A stretch of 64,000 nucleotides of DNA from DYRB01 sp963709645 (GCA_963709645.1 CAVPXP010000010.1:1-64000), one strand, 5' to 3'; positions 45,665 through 56,200 are shown, counted from the first letter of the stretch. Made by a program: numbers and translations. Notes: a model not told the origin generated them from the sequence alone.

Positions 45665-45815
45665 CTTAAAGCGGATTCCGAGCCAAACGAAAATTTCGTC
45701 TGATATACAAAAAGAAAACTTCTTAAACAAGGAGCTGGTGTGCTGGCCTTTGAGGGCGCTCATCGGCTAGAATATGGGCCCTTCATCGTCAATGGTCGCA
45801 GAGGCTGTTTTCGTA

Positions 45816-46385
45816 ATGGATCCGGGTCCAGCACTTCTTGATCGGTTCGGTTTGAGTCTGGTGGCCACCCTGGCGCTGGGGATGGCGGGCGGCTGCTCGT
45901 CCACCACCCCGCAGTATGTTGCCCAGGTGCAGGGCAGTGGGCGGTCGACTAGCCCCTATGCGGACAAGGTCCTCGTCAAGAAGTCCGAGCGCAGGCTCTA
46001 CCTCCTGAAGGACGGCAGGCCCATCCGCACCTATCGCGTCTCGCTGGGTGTCAACCCCAGGGGCCACAAGGAGCGACAGGGAGACAATCGCACCCCAGAG
46101 GGGCTCTACTACCTCAACGGACGCAATCCGGGCAGTCGGTTCTACAAGGCCCTGCATATCTCCTACCCGAACACAAAGGATAGGATGCAGGCCGCTGCGC
46201 ACGGAGTTTCCGCTGGCGGGCAGATCATGATTCATGGCCAGCCCCCAGCCAGTCGCATTCAGGACCTGCAGGATGTTCTCAGGGGAGCGGACTGGACCGC
46301 GGGCTGCATCGCCGTCACCAACGCCGAGATCGAAGAGATCTGGGGTTACACCACCAACGGGACCCCCATCGAGATCCTGCCCTGA
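45816..46385 (+). CDS. L,D-transpeptidase (YkuD family) lipoprotein
   Basis: About 189 residues from MDPGPALLDRFGLSLVATLA; starts at 45774 or 45792 are possible. The lipobox is MAGG-C. The YkuD domain runs from KVLVKKSERRLYLLKDGRPI to the end, with the catalytic motif IMIHGQPP ... DWTAGCIAVTNAEIEEIW (His and Cys). It would cross-link peptidoglycan by 3-3 bonds or attach lipoproteins in the periplasm. Monocistronic. Confidence 0.88.
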   Translation: MDPGPALLDRFGLSLVATLALGMAGGCSSTTPQYVAQVQGSGRSTSPYADKVLVKKSERRLYLLKDGRPIRTYRVSLGVNPRGHKERQGDNRTPEGLYYLNGRNPGSRFYKALHISYPNTKDRMQAAAHGVSAGGQIMIHGQPPASRIQDLQDVLRGADWTAGCIAVTNAEIEEIWGYTTNGTPIEILP

Positions 46386-46520
46386 GCTTGAGCTTGTGCA
46401 TGGCCCCTGAGTCGCTTTCGTCACAGCGGGTTGCCTGGTGCGGCCAGGCACCCGGGTCCGGCCGGTGGGCTGCTCCGCTCTAGCTCCGCGCCGGCGCTGA
46501 CTCTAGCGGCCGTAGCGCGG

Positions 46521-47240
46521 TCACCGCTGCCCGTCGCACAGGCGCTCCCGCTCGCACAACCCCTGCTCCACGGCGATCACCGCCGCCTCGACCCGTGAGT
46601 GCACCGCGAGCTTCCGAAGGATGCCCTTGACGTGAAGCTTGACGGTCCCGTCGGCGATGCCTAGCACGCGGCTGATGGCCTTGTTGCTTCGCCCGGCGGC
46701 GAGGTGGCAGAGGATCTCCATCTCCCGCGGCGTCAGATCCGAGAATGCGGGCCGCGCCTGAGCAGCCCGCGTCTCCCCCTGCACCGCCTTGGCCAGAACG
46801 CCGGTGAGCTCCCTGGCCACCGCGGTTCCGCCGACTACGATCTGGTCCAGTGCCGCGATCAGTTCGTCCGGCTCCATGTCCTTGAGCAGATAGCCGCACG
46901 CCCCGCCCTGAATCGCCTGGATCACATCCGACTCGTCCCCGCTGGTGGTCAGGATGGCCACCCGCAAGCTGGGATCTGCCATGCGCAGGTCGCGCAGGAC
47001 CGCGAGCCCGCCCTTGCCCGGCATTCGCAGATCCAGCAAGACCACGTCTGGGACTTGCTCCCGCGCCAAGCGCAAGCCAACCTCGCTGTCACCAACGGCG
47101 TCGATGACGCCGATGCCGCGTCGCTCCAAGAGCTCCCGGAGTCCGGCGCGAAACAGGGCGTGGTCGTCGATTAACAGGACCCGCAGCCCAGAGGTGGCCT
47201 CCGGGCTGCCCCGAGAGTCGTCCCTGTCGTGCTCGGTCAT
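46521..47240 (-). CDS. NarL/FixJ-family response regulator
   Basis: 239 residues. The receiver domain is RVLLIDDHALFRAGLRELLE with phospho-acceptor Asp in DVVLLDLRMPGKGG and Lys in GYLLKDMEPDE. The output domain is a LuxR-type helix-turn-helix (FSDLTPREMEILCHLAAGRS, NKAISRVLGIADGTVKLHVK). The start overlaps the end of the sensor kinase gene by 4 bp, so the two form a two-component pair. Target genes are unknown. Confidence 0.93.
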   Translation of the reverse strand: MTEHDRDDSRGSPEATSGLRVLLIDDHALFRAGLRELLERRGIGVIDAVGDSEVGLRLAREQVPDVVLLDLRMPGKGGLAVLRDLRMADPSLRVAILTTSGDESDVIQAIQGGACGYLLKDMEPDELIAALDQIVVGGTAVARELTGVLAKAVQGETRAAQARPAFSDLTPREMEILCHLAAGRSNKAISRVLGIADGTVKLHVKGILRKLAVHSRVEAAVIAVEQGLCERERLCDGQR

Positions 47241-48877
47241 GCGGCCGCCTTGGCGTCAGTGGGGGCCTTGCGCCGCTCCGGCATGAAGACCAACTCGACG
47301 CGGGTGCCCTCCCCTGGGTCGCTCTCCAGACGCAGTTCCGCCCCGATACGTCGCGCCCGTTCCTCCATGATCGACAGCCCGATGTGCTCGCCGGGCACCT
47401 CTGACCGTCGCGGGGCGCTGATGCCCACACCATCGTCCTCGACCAGCAGCACATAGGCGTCCCCGCCATGGCGGGTCAAGAGCACGCGCACCGTCTGGGC
47501 ACGGGCATGCTTGCGGATGTTTGCCAGGGCCTCCTGAACGATGCGCAGGATCTGCAGCTCCGCAGCGGCGCTCAGGTCAAAGGGGCGGCAGTCGTTCTGG
47601 AACAGGACGTGCATTTGGGTCTCTTGGGCAAGACGCGCCGCGAGCTTCTCCAAGGCCGGAACCAGCCCGCCACCGTCCAAGGGGGCGCGGTAGCTCGACA
47701 GCATCTCGCGCAATTCCGTGTGGGCCTCGTCCAACCCGTTGCGGAGACGTTCGAGGTCGTTGCGAGCCGCCTGAGGTATGGAAGTTCCGGCCAGGGAATC
47801 GGCCAGCATGCGCACTTGGTAGCGCAGGCTGGCAAGGGTCTGGGCCAGCGAGTCGTGCAATTCGTGGGCTAGGGCGTTGCGCTCATCGAGGATGGAGAGG
47901 CGGCGTGCCTCCTCGTCCGAGCGATGCTTCGCGACCGCGACCCCCAGATGATGCCCGATGGTGGCGAGCAATTCGACGATGTCCTCGCGCCCCGCGAGCC
48001 CAGGGCAGTCCGCAAACAGGGCATAGACCCCCAAAAGTTCGCCGTGGTAACGCATGGGAACGACGATGGGCTCCACCTCATCGCTGCCGAACATCCGCCG
48101 CCCATACACCTTGGAACAAAAGCGCGCATCGTTGTTACACAGGATGTCCCCCGGCGAGAGTACGGTCCCGCACAGGCAGAGGTCCACGGGAGTCATTTCA
48201 TCGGCGCGCACCAGGCCGTCGTCCAGTCCGATGGACCCCACCAGACGGCGAGTCCCGTTCGGCATCAAGAGGCGCACCGTGGCAGCGCGGGCATTGACCA
48301 TCTCCTTGAGGACACGCAGGAAACGCAGCAACAGGCCCTCCAGGCCTTCGGCCTGATTGATCCCGGCTGCCACGTCGTAGAGGATCTTGAGCGAGGCGGT
48401 CTTCTGAGCGAGACGCTGGGTCTGGCGCGCAACGCGGTTGTCCATGTCTTCGTAGAGGTCTGTCAGCTCTTCGTTGAGGCTCGCCACACCCTGGGCGATC
48501 GGACCCAGCAGACCGAGATCCTGCAAGGACTTACTGGCTCCGGGCTCACCCTGGCAGACGCGGGTCACCGCCCCTTCCAGGGCCGCCAGGGGTATCAGGA
48601 GCTGGCGGCGCAGGCGCACTGCAAAAACCGCTAGGGCCGCGAGCGCCAGCGCGAGACCGGCCGCGGCCAGCGGCAAGGGCCAACGCAACCCGGGCGCAAG
48701 CCACTGGATGAGCAGGACCGCGACCCCGCACCCAAGCCCCGCCGCCGACAGCCCCATGGGCCAGACCATACGCCCGGCGCGCATTGGCCTGACGAGGACT
48801 CCCTGGACCCTGGGCAGTGGAGTCTCCCCCTCCCCCAGCGGCACAGCTGCAGCCCCTCGGCCCCGGCTGCCCCTCAT
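47237..48877 (-). CDS. NarX/NarQ-like sensor histidine kinase
   Basis: 546 residues from MRGSRGRGAAAVPLGEGETP. The N-terminus has two transmembrane segments (MGLSAAGLGCGVAVLLIQWL and LPLAAAGLALALAALAVFAV) with almost no periplasmic loop, so it is not built to sense periplasmic nitrate as NarX does. A HAMP-like/coiled linker and a GAF-type domain follow, with a Cys cluster (VDLCLCGTVLSPGDILCNND, ARFC). The HisKA_3 domain carries the phospho-His in NALAHELHDSLAQTLASLRY, and the HATPase has VEDDGVGI. The gene overlaps the ABC exporter upstream and the regulator downstream by 4 bp each. A redox or ligand signal is inferred. Confidence 0.88.
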   Translation of the reverse strand: MRGSRGRGAAAVPLGEGETPLPRVQGVLVRPMRAGRMVWPMGLSAAGLGCGVAVLLIQWLAPGLRWPLPLAAAGLALALAALAVFAVRLRRQLLIPLAALEGAVTRVCQGEPGASKSLQDLGLLGPIAQGVASLNEELTDLYEDMDNRVARQTQRLAQKTASLKILYDVAAGINQAEGLEGLLLRFLRVLKEMVNARAATVRLLMPNGTRRLVGSIGLDDGLVRADEMTPVDLCLCGTVLSPGDILCNNDARFCSKVYGRRMFGSDEVEPIVVPMRYHGELLGVYALFADCPGLAGREDIVELLATIGHHLGVAVAKHRSDEEARRLSILDERNALAHELHDSLAQTLASLRYQVRMLADSLAGTSIPQAARNDLERLRNGLDEAHTELREMLSSYRAPLDGGGLVPALEKLAARLAQETQMHVLFQNDCRPFDLSAAAELQILRIVQEALANIRKHARAQTVRVLLTRHGGDAYVLLVEDDGVGISAPRRSEVPGEHIGLSIMEERARRIGAELRLESDPGEGTRVELVFMPERRKAPTDAKAAA

Positions 48878-50721
48878 GCTGCGGCCTCCAGGGCCTGCTC
48901 CCGCTCGCGCCGCTGCAGCTCCCACATGGCGGCATAACGCCCCTGGGCCGCCAGCAATTCGCGATGGGTCCCCTGCTCGACGACACGCCCCGCCTCCATG
49001 ACCAGGATGCGGTCGGCGTCCACCACGGTGGACAGGCGGTGCGCAATCACCAGGGTGGTGTGGTCCTCCGACACCTCGGCCAGAGTCTTCTGGATGGCCT
49101 GCTCCGTGTGACTGTCGAGCGATGACGTGGCCTCGTCGAAGATCAGGATGCGCGGCCCCTTGAGCATCGCCCGGGCGATGGCCACACGCTGCTTCTCGCC
49201 TCCGGACAGCTTGAGTCCGCGCTCCCCCACCCGCGTCTGCCAGCCCTCGGGCAGGGACTCGATGAAGGCGCGGATGTGTGCCATCTCCGCGGCCCGTTCG
49301 ACCTCGGCTCGGCTCGCGCCAGGGCGTCCGTAGGCCAGGTTGTACCAGATGGTGTCGTTGAAGAGCACGGTGTCCTGGGGGACGACGCCGATCACCCGGC
49401 GCAGGCTGTCCTGGGTCACGGCGCGCAGATCCTGGCCATCGATCAGGATGCGCCCCCCGGTCACGTCGTAGAAGCGGAACAGGAGGCGTGCCAGGGTCGA
49501 CTTGCCGGCCCCGCTGTGGCCCACCACGGCGAGCTTCTGTCCCGGGGCCAGAACGAAGTCCAGCTCGTGCAGGATGGGTCGCTCGGGTTGGTAGTGAAAG
49601 TCCACCTGCTCGAAACGCACCTCCCCGGCGGTCAAGACCAGTGCGGGGGCGCTCGGCTTGTCGCGGATCTCGGGCTCGCGTTCCAGAAGCTTGAAGGCCA
49701 GGTCCATGTCCGCCAGGGCGTACTTGATCTGGCGATAGACCATGCCGAGAAAGCCCAGTGGGATAAAGATCTGCAGCAGGAAGGCATTGACCAGGACCAG
49801 GTCGCCGATGGTCATGGTGCCCGCCGCCACCCCGCGGGCGGCAAAAACCATCACCAGGGTCACCCCGACGGCAATGATGGCCCCCTGGCCGAAGTTCAGC
49901 ACCGACATGGACGTCTGGCTCTTGACCGCCATCTCCTCCCACTCCGCCAGGGTCCCGTCGTAACGCTTGAGCTCCAGTCCCTCGTTGCCGAAATACTTGA
50001 CGGTCTCGTAGTTGATCAGGCTGTCGAAGGCCTGGCTGTTAGCCTCCGAGTCCAGCCGGTTCATGGCGTGGCGGTAGTCCATGCGCCACTCGGTGATGGC
50101 GAAGGTAAAGAGGACATAGACAGCCACCGTGGCGAAGGTCACCAGGGCGAAAACGGCGGCGTACTGGGTCACCAGGATTGCGGCCACGAGACCAAACTCC
50201 ACCAGGACCGGCAGGACGCTGAAGACCATATAGTTGAGGATGGTGCTCACCGAGCGTGTGCCGCGCTCGATATCGCGACTCACGGCCCCGCTCTGGCGCT
50301 CCAGGTGGTAGCGCAGGGACAGCAGGTGGAGGTGTCCCAGTACCCTGGTCGCCAGCCGGCGCATGGCGCGGTAGCGCACCCGGGCGAAGACCACGTCACG
50401 CAGCTCGTTGAACAGGGCCGCCGAGAGCTTGAGAGCCCCGTAGCCCAGGAGCAGCGCCAGGGGCACCACCAGGGCCGGCCCCTGCGGCCCGGGAATGGCG
50501 CCGGTCAGGGCATCCGCACCGCCCTGCGGGTGCTCGAAGACGTCGACGATCCCTTTGAGCATCAAGGGAACGCCCACGTTGGCCAGCTTGGCGAGGACCA
50601 GGCAGGCGATGGCGAGGACGGCCCGCCCGCGGAATTCCCACAGGTAGGGGAGCATACCGCGCAGGTTGTGCCAGTCGCGGCGGTCGCTGTGGACCCGGTC
50701 GGTGGCGGCGATTCGGTTCAT
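48874..50721 (-). CDS. Atm1/ABCB7-like ABC exporter
   Basis: 615 residues from MNRIAATDRVHSDRRDWHNL. Six transmembrane helices (about residues 30-330) contain the Atm1-type segment FDSLINYETVKYFGNEGLEL. The ATPase has Walker A VVGHSGAGKSTLARLL, signature LKLSGGEKQRVAIARAML and Walker B RILIFDEATSSLD. This subfamily exports glutathione-linked or heavy-metal-related compounds. A longer upstream open frame (to 51582) is antisense to other genes and is not used. It overlaps the sensor kinase, forming an unusual exporter-kinase-regulator operon. Confidence 0.9.
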   Translation of the reverse strand: MNRIAATDRVHSDRRDWHNLRGMLPYLWEFRGRAVLAIACLVLAKLANVGVPLMLKGIVDVFEHPQGGADALTGAIPGPQGPALVVPLALLLGYGALKLSAALFNELRDVVFARVRYRAMRRLATRVLGHLHLLSLRYHLERQSGAVSRDIERGTRSVSTILNYMVFSVLPVLVEFGLVAAILVTQYAAVFALVTFATVAVYVLFTFAITEWRMDYRHAMNRLDSEANSQAFDSLINYETVKYFGNEGLELKRYDGTLAEWEEMAVKSQTSMSVLNFGQGAIIAVGVTLVMVFAARGVAAGTMTIGDLVLVNAFLLQIFIPLGFLGMVYRQIKYALADMDLAFKLLEREPEIRDKPSAPALVLTAGEVRFEQVDFHYQPERPILHELDFVLAPGQKLAVVGHSGAGKSTLARLLFRFYDVTGGRILIDGQDLRAVTQDSLRRVIGVVPQDTVLFNDTIWYNLAYGRPGASRAEVERAAEMAHIRAFIESLPEGWQTRVGERGLKLSGGEKQRVAIARAMLKGPRILIFDEATSSLDSHTEQAIQKTLAEVSEDHTTLVIAHRLSTVVDADRILVMEAGRVVEQGTHRELLAAQGRYAAMWELQRREREQALEAAA

Positions 50722-50925
50722 GCGGTAAGCGCCACATGCGCCTGGAAAGCCGGCTGGCGTCCGAAGGCCTCGCGGGACCTTGCGCGAGGCTGGCGGATAC
50801 GGCTCATGCTGGGCGTTTGCATTGGCTTGGGTAGAATCCCATTTCCGTGGCATTGTACCCGAGGAGGCGACCGGGGAACCGCATCCGGCGGCCGGCGCTC
50901 CCACCCCTAACAGCGAGAACGCAGC

Positions 50926-51319
50926 ATGTCCGACCAGAGTCTTGAGCACGCCACCGGCTGCAGCATGCACGAGCCCTACGCACTGCAGGTGCTGGGCGAC
51001 AGCATGGAGCCGGAGTTCCCGGACCGCTGCATCATCCTCATCGAGCCTACCGAGTTCTGCCGCAGCGGCATGTACGTCTTCGCCGAGGTCGAGGGAGTGC
51101 GCTGGTTTCGGGAGTACCGCCGCGACGCGGACGGCCGAGAGTGGCTGATCGCCCAAAGCGACCTCTACCCGGAGATCGACCTCACCGGGCTCCAGTGGAA
51201 GGTCCTGGGGGTGATCATCCAGCGCAACGTCCGGCGCAAGGTCAAGCACTACAAGTACGGAGCCGGCGAAGACGCCCGCCGCCCAGATTCCATTGACCGA
51301 CCTGACCGGGCGGGTCTGA
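50926..51319 (+). CDS. S24-peptidase-like protein without the catalytic Lys
   Basis: ATG at 50926 gives MSDQSLEHATGCSMHEPYAL. The LexA-type core is short: VLGDSMEPEFPDRCIILIEP contains the Ser of the Ser-Lys dyad, but where LexA has TVKRF this protein reads GVRWFREYRR, so the Lys is replaced by Phe. There is no helix-turn-helix. The uncorrected frame runs to 51516 into the adaptor gene; a shift near 51240 gives ...PAAQIPLTDLTGRV with stop at 51319, 3 bp before the adaptor start, which is more credible. It is probably a non-cleaving signal-peptidase/LexA-fold protein. Role unknown. Confidence 0.65.
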
Positions 51320-51322
51320 CCC

Positions 51323-52414
51323 GTGTCGCTGGGGCCCGGGCGAAGCCCCGCCTGGCCTTTGCAAGCCGCCCTCGTCACGGGGGCGCTGGCGGCTGCCCTC
51401 GCCCTGTCCGGCTGCCCGGGCCCAGCGGAACAGGGCAAGGCCGAGCCTCGCACCCCCTCTGCCCACCTGGTCACTGCCGCGACAGTCGAGCGCGCCCAAG
51501 TGGCCGGCCACCATGATCGCCCCGGGTCCCTGCGTTTGCGCCGCCTAGTCCGCATCCACAGCCAGGAGGAGGGGCGAGTCACCCGGCTCGACGTCTACGA
51601 AGGTGACCGCGTCGAGGCCGGACAGGACCTGGTCACCCTGGACCGCACCCTGCTCCAGGCCGAGCTGGACAAGGCCAGCGCCACCCGGGAGCAGAAGCGC
51701 CTCGACCTCAAACGCCTGGAGGGTCTGGTCAAGCGCAACGCCGTCTCCGAGGACGAGATCGCCCAGGCCCGCACGGCGCTGACCGTCGCCGAGGCCGAAG
51801 AGCGTCTGCTGGAGACTCGCCTCGCCTACACCCACATCCAGGCGCCCTTCGCCGGGGTCATCACGGAACGCCTGGTCGAGCCCGGTGATTTCGTCGCCAA
51901 GGACCGCCACCTGCTCACCCTCGCGGACCCCAGCTCCATGGTGGCAGAGGTGTTCGTCTCCGAGCTGATTCTACCCCTGGTGAAGGTTGGTGACCCGGCT
52001 ACGGTGCGCATCGACGCCCTGGGCGACGCGCGATTCCAGGCCCGCGTCCTGCGCATCCACCCGACGCTGGCCGAGGCGAGCCGGCAGGCCATCGTGGAGC
52101 TGACGCTGGACCCCATCCCCGACGGTGCCCGCGCCGGTCAGTTTGTCCGGGCCACACTTGACACCGCCGCTGTCGAGCGGCTGCTGATCCCCTTCCCGGC
52201 GCTCCGCCGGGACCGCACCGGAGAATTCGTTTGGCTGATTGACGCCGACGGCAAGGCGAGCCGCCGCGCCGTGCGCAGCGGGCTGCGCTTCGCCGACCGG
52301 GTAGAGATCCTGGAGGGGCTGGAGCCCGGGGAGCGGGTCATCACCCGCGGCTTCCTGGGCCTCAACGAGGGCAAGGTGGTAAGAATCACCGAGGGCCCCA
52401 ACACGTTGGGGTGA
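51323..52414 (+). CDS. RND efflux periplasmic adaptor (HlyD/AcrA-type)
   Basis: 363 residues with a GTG start. A hydrophobic signal with lipobox-like LALSG-C (GALAAALALSGCPGPAEQ) suggests lipid anchoring. The lipoyl/barrel parts are visible (RIHSQEEGRVTRLDVYEGDR, LAYTHIQAPFAGVITERLVE), separated by an alpha-hairpin (AELDKASATREQKRLDLKRL...TVAEAEERLLETRL). It links the RND pump at 53208 to an outer-membrane channel; no TolC-like gene is in the window. A Uma2-family gene separates it from the pump. Confidence 0.88.
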   Translation: MSLGPGRSPAWPLQAALVTGALAAALALSGCPGPAEQGKAEPRTPSAHLVTAATVERAQVAGHHDRPGSLRLRRLVRIHSQEEGRVTRLDVYEGDRVEAGQDLVTLDRTLLQAELDKASATREQKRLDLKRLEGLVKRNAVSEDEIAQARTALTVAEAEERLLETRLAYTHIQAPFAGVITERLVEPGDFVAKDRHLLTLADPSSMVAEVFVSELILPLVKVGDPATVRIDALGDARFQARVLRIHPTLAEASRQAIVELTLDPIPDGARAGQFVRATLDTAAVERLLIPFPALRRDRTGEFVWLIDADGKASRRAVRSGLRFADRVEILEGLEPGERVITRGFLGLNEGKVVRITEGPNTLG

Positions 52415-52538
52415 CGAAGGAACCTGAACCTTGCCCCGCGGGCGCCAATCGTTGGGTTGCGCGACGCTCGCCAGCCCCTGGGGTTCGGCTGTGCTAATCT
52501 GGCGACGTGCCTGCAACCGGTACGAAACGAGGCCACCT

Positions 52539-53096
52539 ATGGGCGAACCCGCCACCCGACCGGCAAACTACGAGGACTTGCTCCAGGTCCCGGAACACTT
52601 GGTTGCCGAGATCATTCACGGGGTGCTCCATACCCACCCGCGACCGGCCCCCAAGCATGCCCTGTCGGCCGCAGCCGTCGGCGGAAAGCTGTTTGACCCC
52701 TTCGGCACCGGCAGGGGTGGACCTGGCGGCTGGTGGATCCTCGACGAGCCCGAGCTGCATCTTGGAACCCATGTGATCGTCCCCGATCTGGCGGGCTGGC
52801 GCCGCGAGCGGATGCCGACACTGCCGGACGCCGCCTGGTTCGAGCTAGCCCCGGACTGGGTCTGCGAGGTCCTGTCCCCTTCGACCGCCAAGACGGATCG
52901 CACCCTGAAGATGCCCATCTACGCGCAACAGGGTGTCGCCCACCTGTGGCTGATCGACCCGCTGTTGCGGACCCTAGAGAGCTACCGTCTGGTAGATGGC
53001 CATTGGACCCTGGACGTCACCCTGAAGGACGAGGATCCGGTGCGCCTCGCCCCCTTCTCTGCCATCGAATTCCCCTTGGCGGACCTGTGGGCCTGA
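52539..53096 (+). CDS. Uma2-family (DUF820) putative endonuclease
   Basis: 185 residues, starting MGEPATRPANYEDLLQVPEH. Family features are the opening EHLVAEIIHGVLHTHPRPAP, the acidic pair in HVIVPDLAGWRRERMP and VCEVLSPSTAKTDRTLKMPI (E-V-L-S-P-S-T with K), and YAQQGVAHLWLIDPLLRTLE. These match the PD-(D/E)XK-like Uma2 fold, abundant in cyanobacteria and some proteobacteria. Its biological role is not established. It lies between the adaptor and pump genes of an RND system, on the same strand. Confidence 0.88.
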   Translation: MGEPATRPANYEDLLQVPEHLVAEIIHGVLHTHPRPAPKHALSAAAVGGKLFDPFGTGRGGPGGWWILDEPELHLGTHVIVPDLAGWRRERMPTLPDAAWFELAPDWVCEVLSPSTAKTDRTLKMPIYAQQGVAHLWLIDPLLRTLESYRLVDGHWTLDVTLKDEDPVRLAPFSAIEFPLADLWA

Positions 53097-53207
53097 CCGA
53101 AAGTTCGGGTTACTGAAACCGCCCAGGATTCAGCAAAGCTCCGGCTGTCGCGTCGCCTCTGGAGCTCGGTAAAGCCCGGGGCTGCGCCGCTTCGGAGGAC
53201 CCATCCC

Positions 53208-56200
53208 TTGTCCCTCACCCCGCCCGCCACCTCCGGCCTCGCCGCTTGGTCCGTCCGCCACCCCATCGGAGTGGTGATGCTCACCCTGGCGGTCATGGTG
53301 CTGGGTGCCTTCGCCCTGGACCGGCTCAACATCGACCTGCTCCCCCATGTGGTCTACCCGGAGGTACGGGTGCGCATCGTCAACCCCGGGGTGCCGGCCA
53401 AGATCATGGAGGACGCGGTCACCCGCCAGCTCGAAGAGCAGCTCGCCATCACCGAGGGGGCCATCGCCGTCCAGTCCGAGACCCAGGAGGGGCGCAGCTC
53501 CGTGGACCTGTCCTTCGCCTACGGAACCGACATCGACCTGGCCCTTCGCGACGCCAGCTCGCGCCTGGACCGTGCCAAGCGTTTCTTGCCCGACGAGATC
53601 GACCCACCCACCATCTACAAGCGCGACCCCTTCCAGATCCCGGTGGCAGAGTACGTCATCGGCTCACCCCTGCTGGACGCAGCGGAGCTGCGCACCTGGG
53701 TGGACTATGGGCTGAGCCGGGCCCTGCTCAATCTCCCCGGGGTGGCGGCGGCGGAGGTCGGCGGTGGACTCGAACGGGAAGTCCAGGTGGTGGCGGACCA
53801 GGCTCGCCTGGCGGGCCTGGGGCTGGATGTGCTGGACCTGGAGCGAGCCCTGCGGGCCGGCAACCAGGATATCCCGGCGGGGCGCCTGCGAATGACCGGT
53901 GGCGAGATCAGCGGCCGCACCTCCGGGCGCTTCGCCACCGTAGAAGAGGTGGCCGACCTGCCCCTGCGGCCCGGACTGTACCTTGGGGACGCGGCGCGGG
54001 TCATCGACGGTTCGGCGGAGGAGCGGCTGCGCATCCGGGTCAACGACCAGCCCGGGATCAAGCTCTCGATCCAGAAGCAGCCCCAGGCCAACACGGTGGC
54101 GGTGGTGGACGCCGTGGCCGAGCGCCTCGCGCAGCTCCAAGGGCGCGGCGAGATCCCGGCGGAGGTGACAGTGGAGCAGGTGAGCGACCAGGCCAGCTAT
54201 ATCCGCCAGTCCCTGCACAACGCGGTGAGCGCCGCCGGAAGCGGGGCCCTGCTGGCCATGGTGGTTGTCTACCTCTTCCTGGGCAGCCTCAGGCGCACCC
54301 TGATCATCGGCAGCGCTATCCCTATCGCCGTGCTGGTGACCTTCATCCTCATGGCCGGGGCGGGCTTGAGCTTCAACATCATGACCCTGGGCGGCCTGGC
54401 CCTTGGGGTCGGAATGCTGGTGGACAACACCATCGTGGTGCTGGAAAACGTTTACCGCCACCAGCGTCTGGGCGAGGCCCCGGACCAGGCGGCCGCGGCC
54501 GGGGCGTCCGAGGTGGCCAGCGCGGTGGTCGCGTCCACCACCACCAACCTGGCTGCGGTGCTGCCCTTCCTGTTCATCGGGGGTCTGGTGGGCCTCCTAT
54601 TCCGCGAGCTGATTTTCACCATCTCCGCGGCCATCCTGGCCTCCCTCGTGGTCGCCATCACCTTGGTCCCAGCCCTGGCCGGGCGGGTCCCGGCGGGGCG
54701 CGAGGGCCTGGGGCGGCGAGCGGTGAACCGGGTCCTGGAGGGGCTCCAGAACGGCTACGCCTGGACACTGAAGGGACTCCTGCGGGTACGCTGGCTGATC
54801 ATCGCGGCCTTTGTGTCCGCACTGGCCTACACGGTCCCGCAGCTCGACACGGCCCGCCAGGAATTCCTGCCGAAAATGGACGACGGCCGTGCCCAGGTAA
54901 GCCTGACCGCAGACAGCGGCATCGACCTGGAGACCATGGACGCCCAGACCCGCCGCATCGAGACCCTGCTGGGACAGCAACCGGAGGTGCAGAGCCTCTT
55001 TACCACCGTCGGCGGCTTTGTCTTCGGCCGGACCCAGCGGGAGGACACCAACCGCGCGTCCATCCAGGTGCAGCTCGCCCCTCTGGCACAACGCGGGGTT
55101 TCCGTCGACGACTGGATACAGGCCATGCGCAAGCGTATTTCGGCGCTGCAAATCCCCGGACTCAAGGTCATCCTCACCCAGCCTGGCATCCGCGGTATCC
55201 GCATCAATCGCGGCAGCGAGGACCTGAGTCTCCGCATCAAGGGGCCGGATCTGGATAGGCTGGCAGAGCTCGCAGATCAGGCGCTGGAACGCCTCCAAGG
55301 GATAGAAGGCTTGAGCAATCTCCAGCACTCGGCCCAGGACCTAACCCAGGAGCTCTCGGTTCAGGTGGACCGGGAGCGAGCGGCCGGGTTCGGCCTCGGA
55401 GTGGAGGACGTGGGGGCGGCCCTGCGCTTTGCCCTCGACGGCAAGGTGGTAACGGACTTCATCCAGGACGACCGCGCCATCGACGTCTTGCTGCGCTTAG
55501 ACCGACTGGACGTGGCCGCCCCCGGTGACCTGGAGTCCGTCGTTCTGTTCAGCAAGGGGCCGGAGCGCAAGCCGTTGCGCCTGGGGGACCTGGCGCGGGT
55601 GGAGATCCTGCCCCAGCCCGGTGTGATCAGGCGCGATGCCCAGGCCCGCATCGTGGAGGTCACCGCCACCATCGCGCAGGGTACCCCCCAGGCAGCCACC
55701 ATCGGCGCGGCCCTGGCGGCGGTGGCGGACCTGAGGCTGCCCACCGGCTACACCCTCTACGAGGGCGGCAGCCTGGAGTCCCTCCAGGAGGGGCAGGACC
55801 TGAGCAAGCTGCTGCTCAGCCTAGCCCTGTTCCTGGTCCTGGTGGTCATGGCGGTCCAGTACGAATCCCTGCGCAACCCGGTCATCATCATGATCAGCGT
55901 CCCCTTCGCCCTCACCGGCGTGGTCCTGGGACTGCAATGGGCGAGTTTGCCCGTTTCGATGCCGGTGTGGTTGGGGCTCATCATGCTGGCCGGGATCGTC
56001 GTCAACAACGCCATCGTACTGGTGGAGTTCATCGAGCTACGAAGGGCCGCCGGCCTGGACCGCGATACGGCCATCCTGGAGGCGGCACGGCTGCGCCTGA
56101 GGCCCATCCTCATGACGACCCTGACCACAGTGGTGGGAATGCTGCCCCTGGCCATGGCCTGGGGTGAGGGGTCGGAGATGCTCCAACCCCTGGCGGTGAC

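Noticed and set aside
45749..45775. Sigma-70 promoter (TTGAGG ... TAGAAT) ahead of the L,D-transpeptidase
   Set aside because: The spacer is only 12 bases, too short for a standard promoter.
47237..49942. A 901-residue minus-strand ORF extending the sensor kinase upstream
   Set aside because: The upstream half is a frame-shifted shadow of the ABC exporter; the kinase starts at 48877.
48874..51582. A 902-residue version of the ABC exporter
   Set aside because: The extra N-terminus is antisense to the S24-like and adaptor genes and has no family similarity; MNRIAATDRV at 50721 is the natural start.
52425..52460. Fourth ECF site (GAACCTTG) after the adaptor gene
   Set aside because: The -35 is only partly matched and there is no GGAT in the required register.
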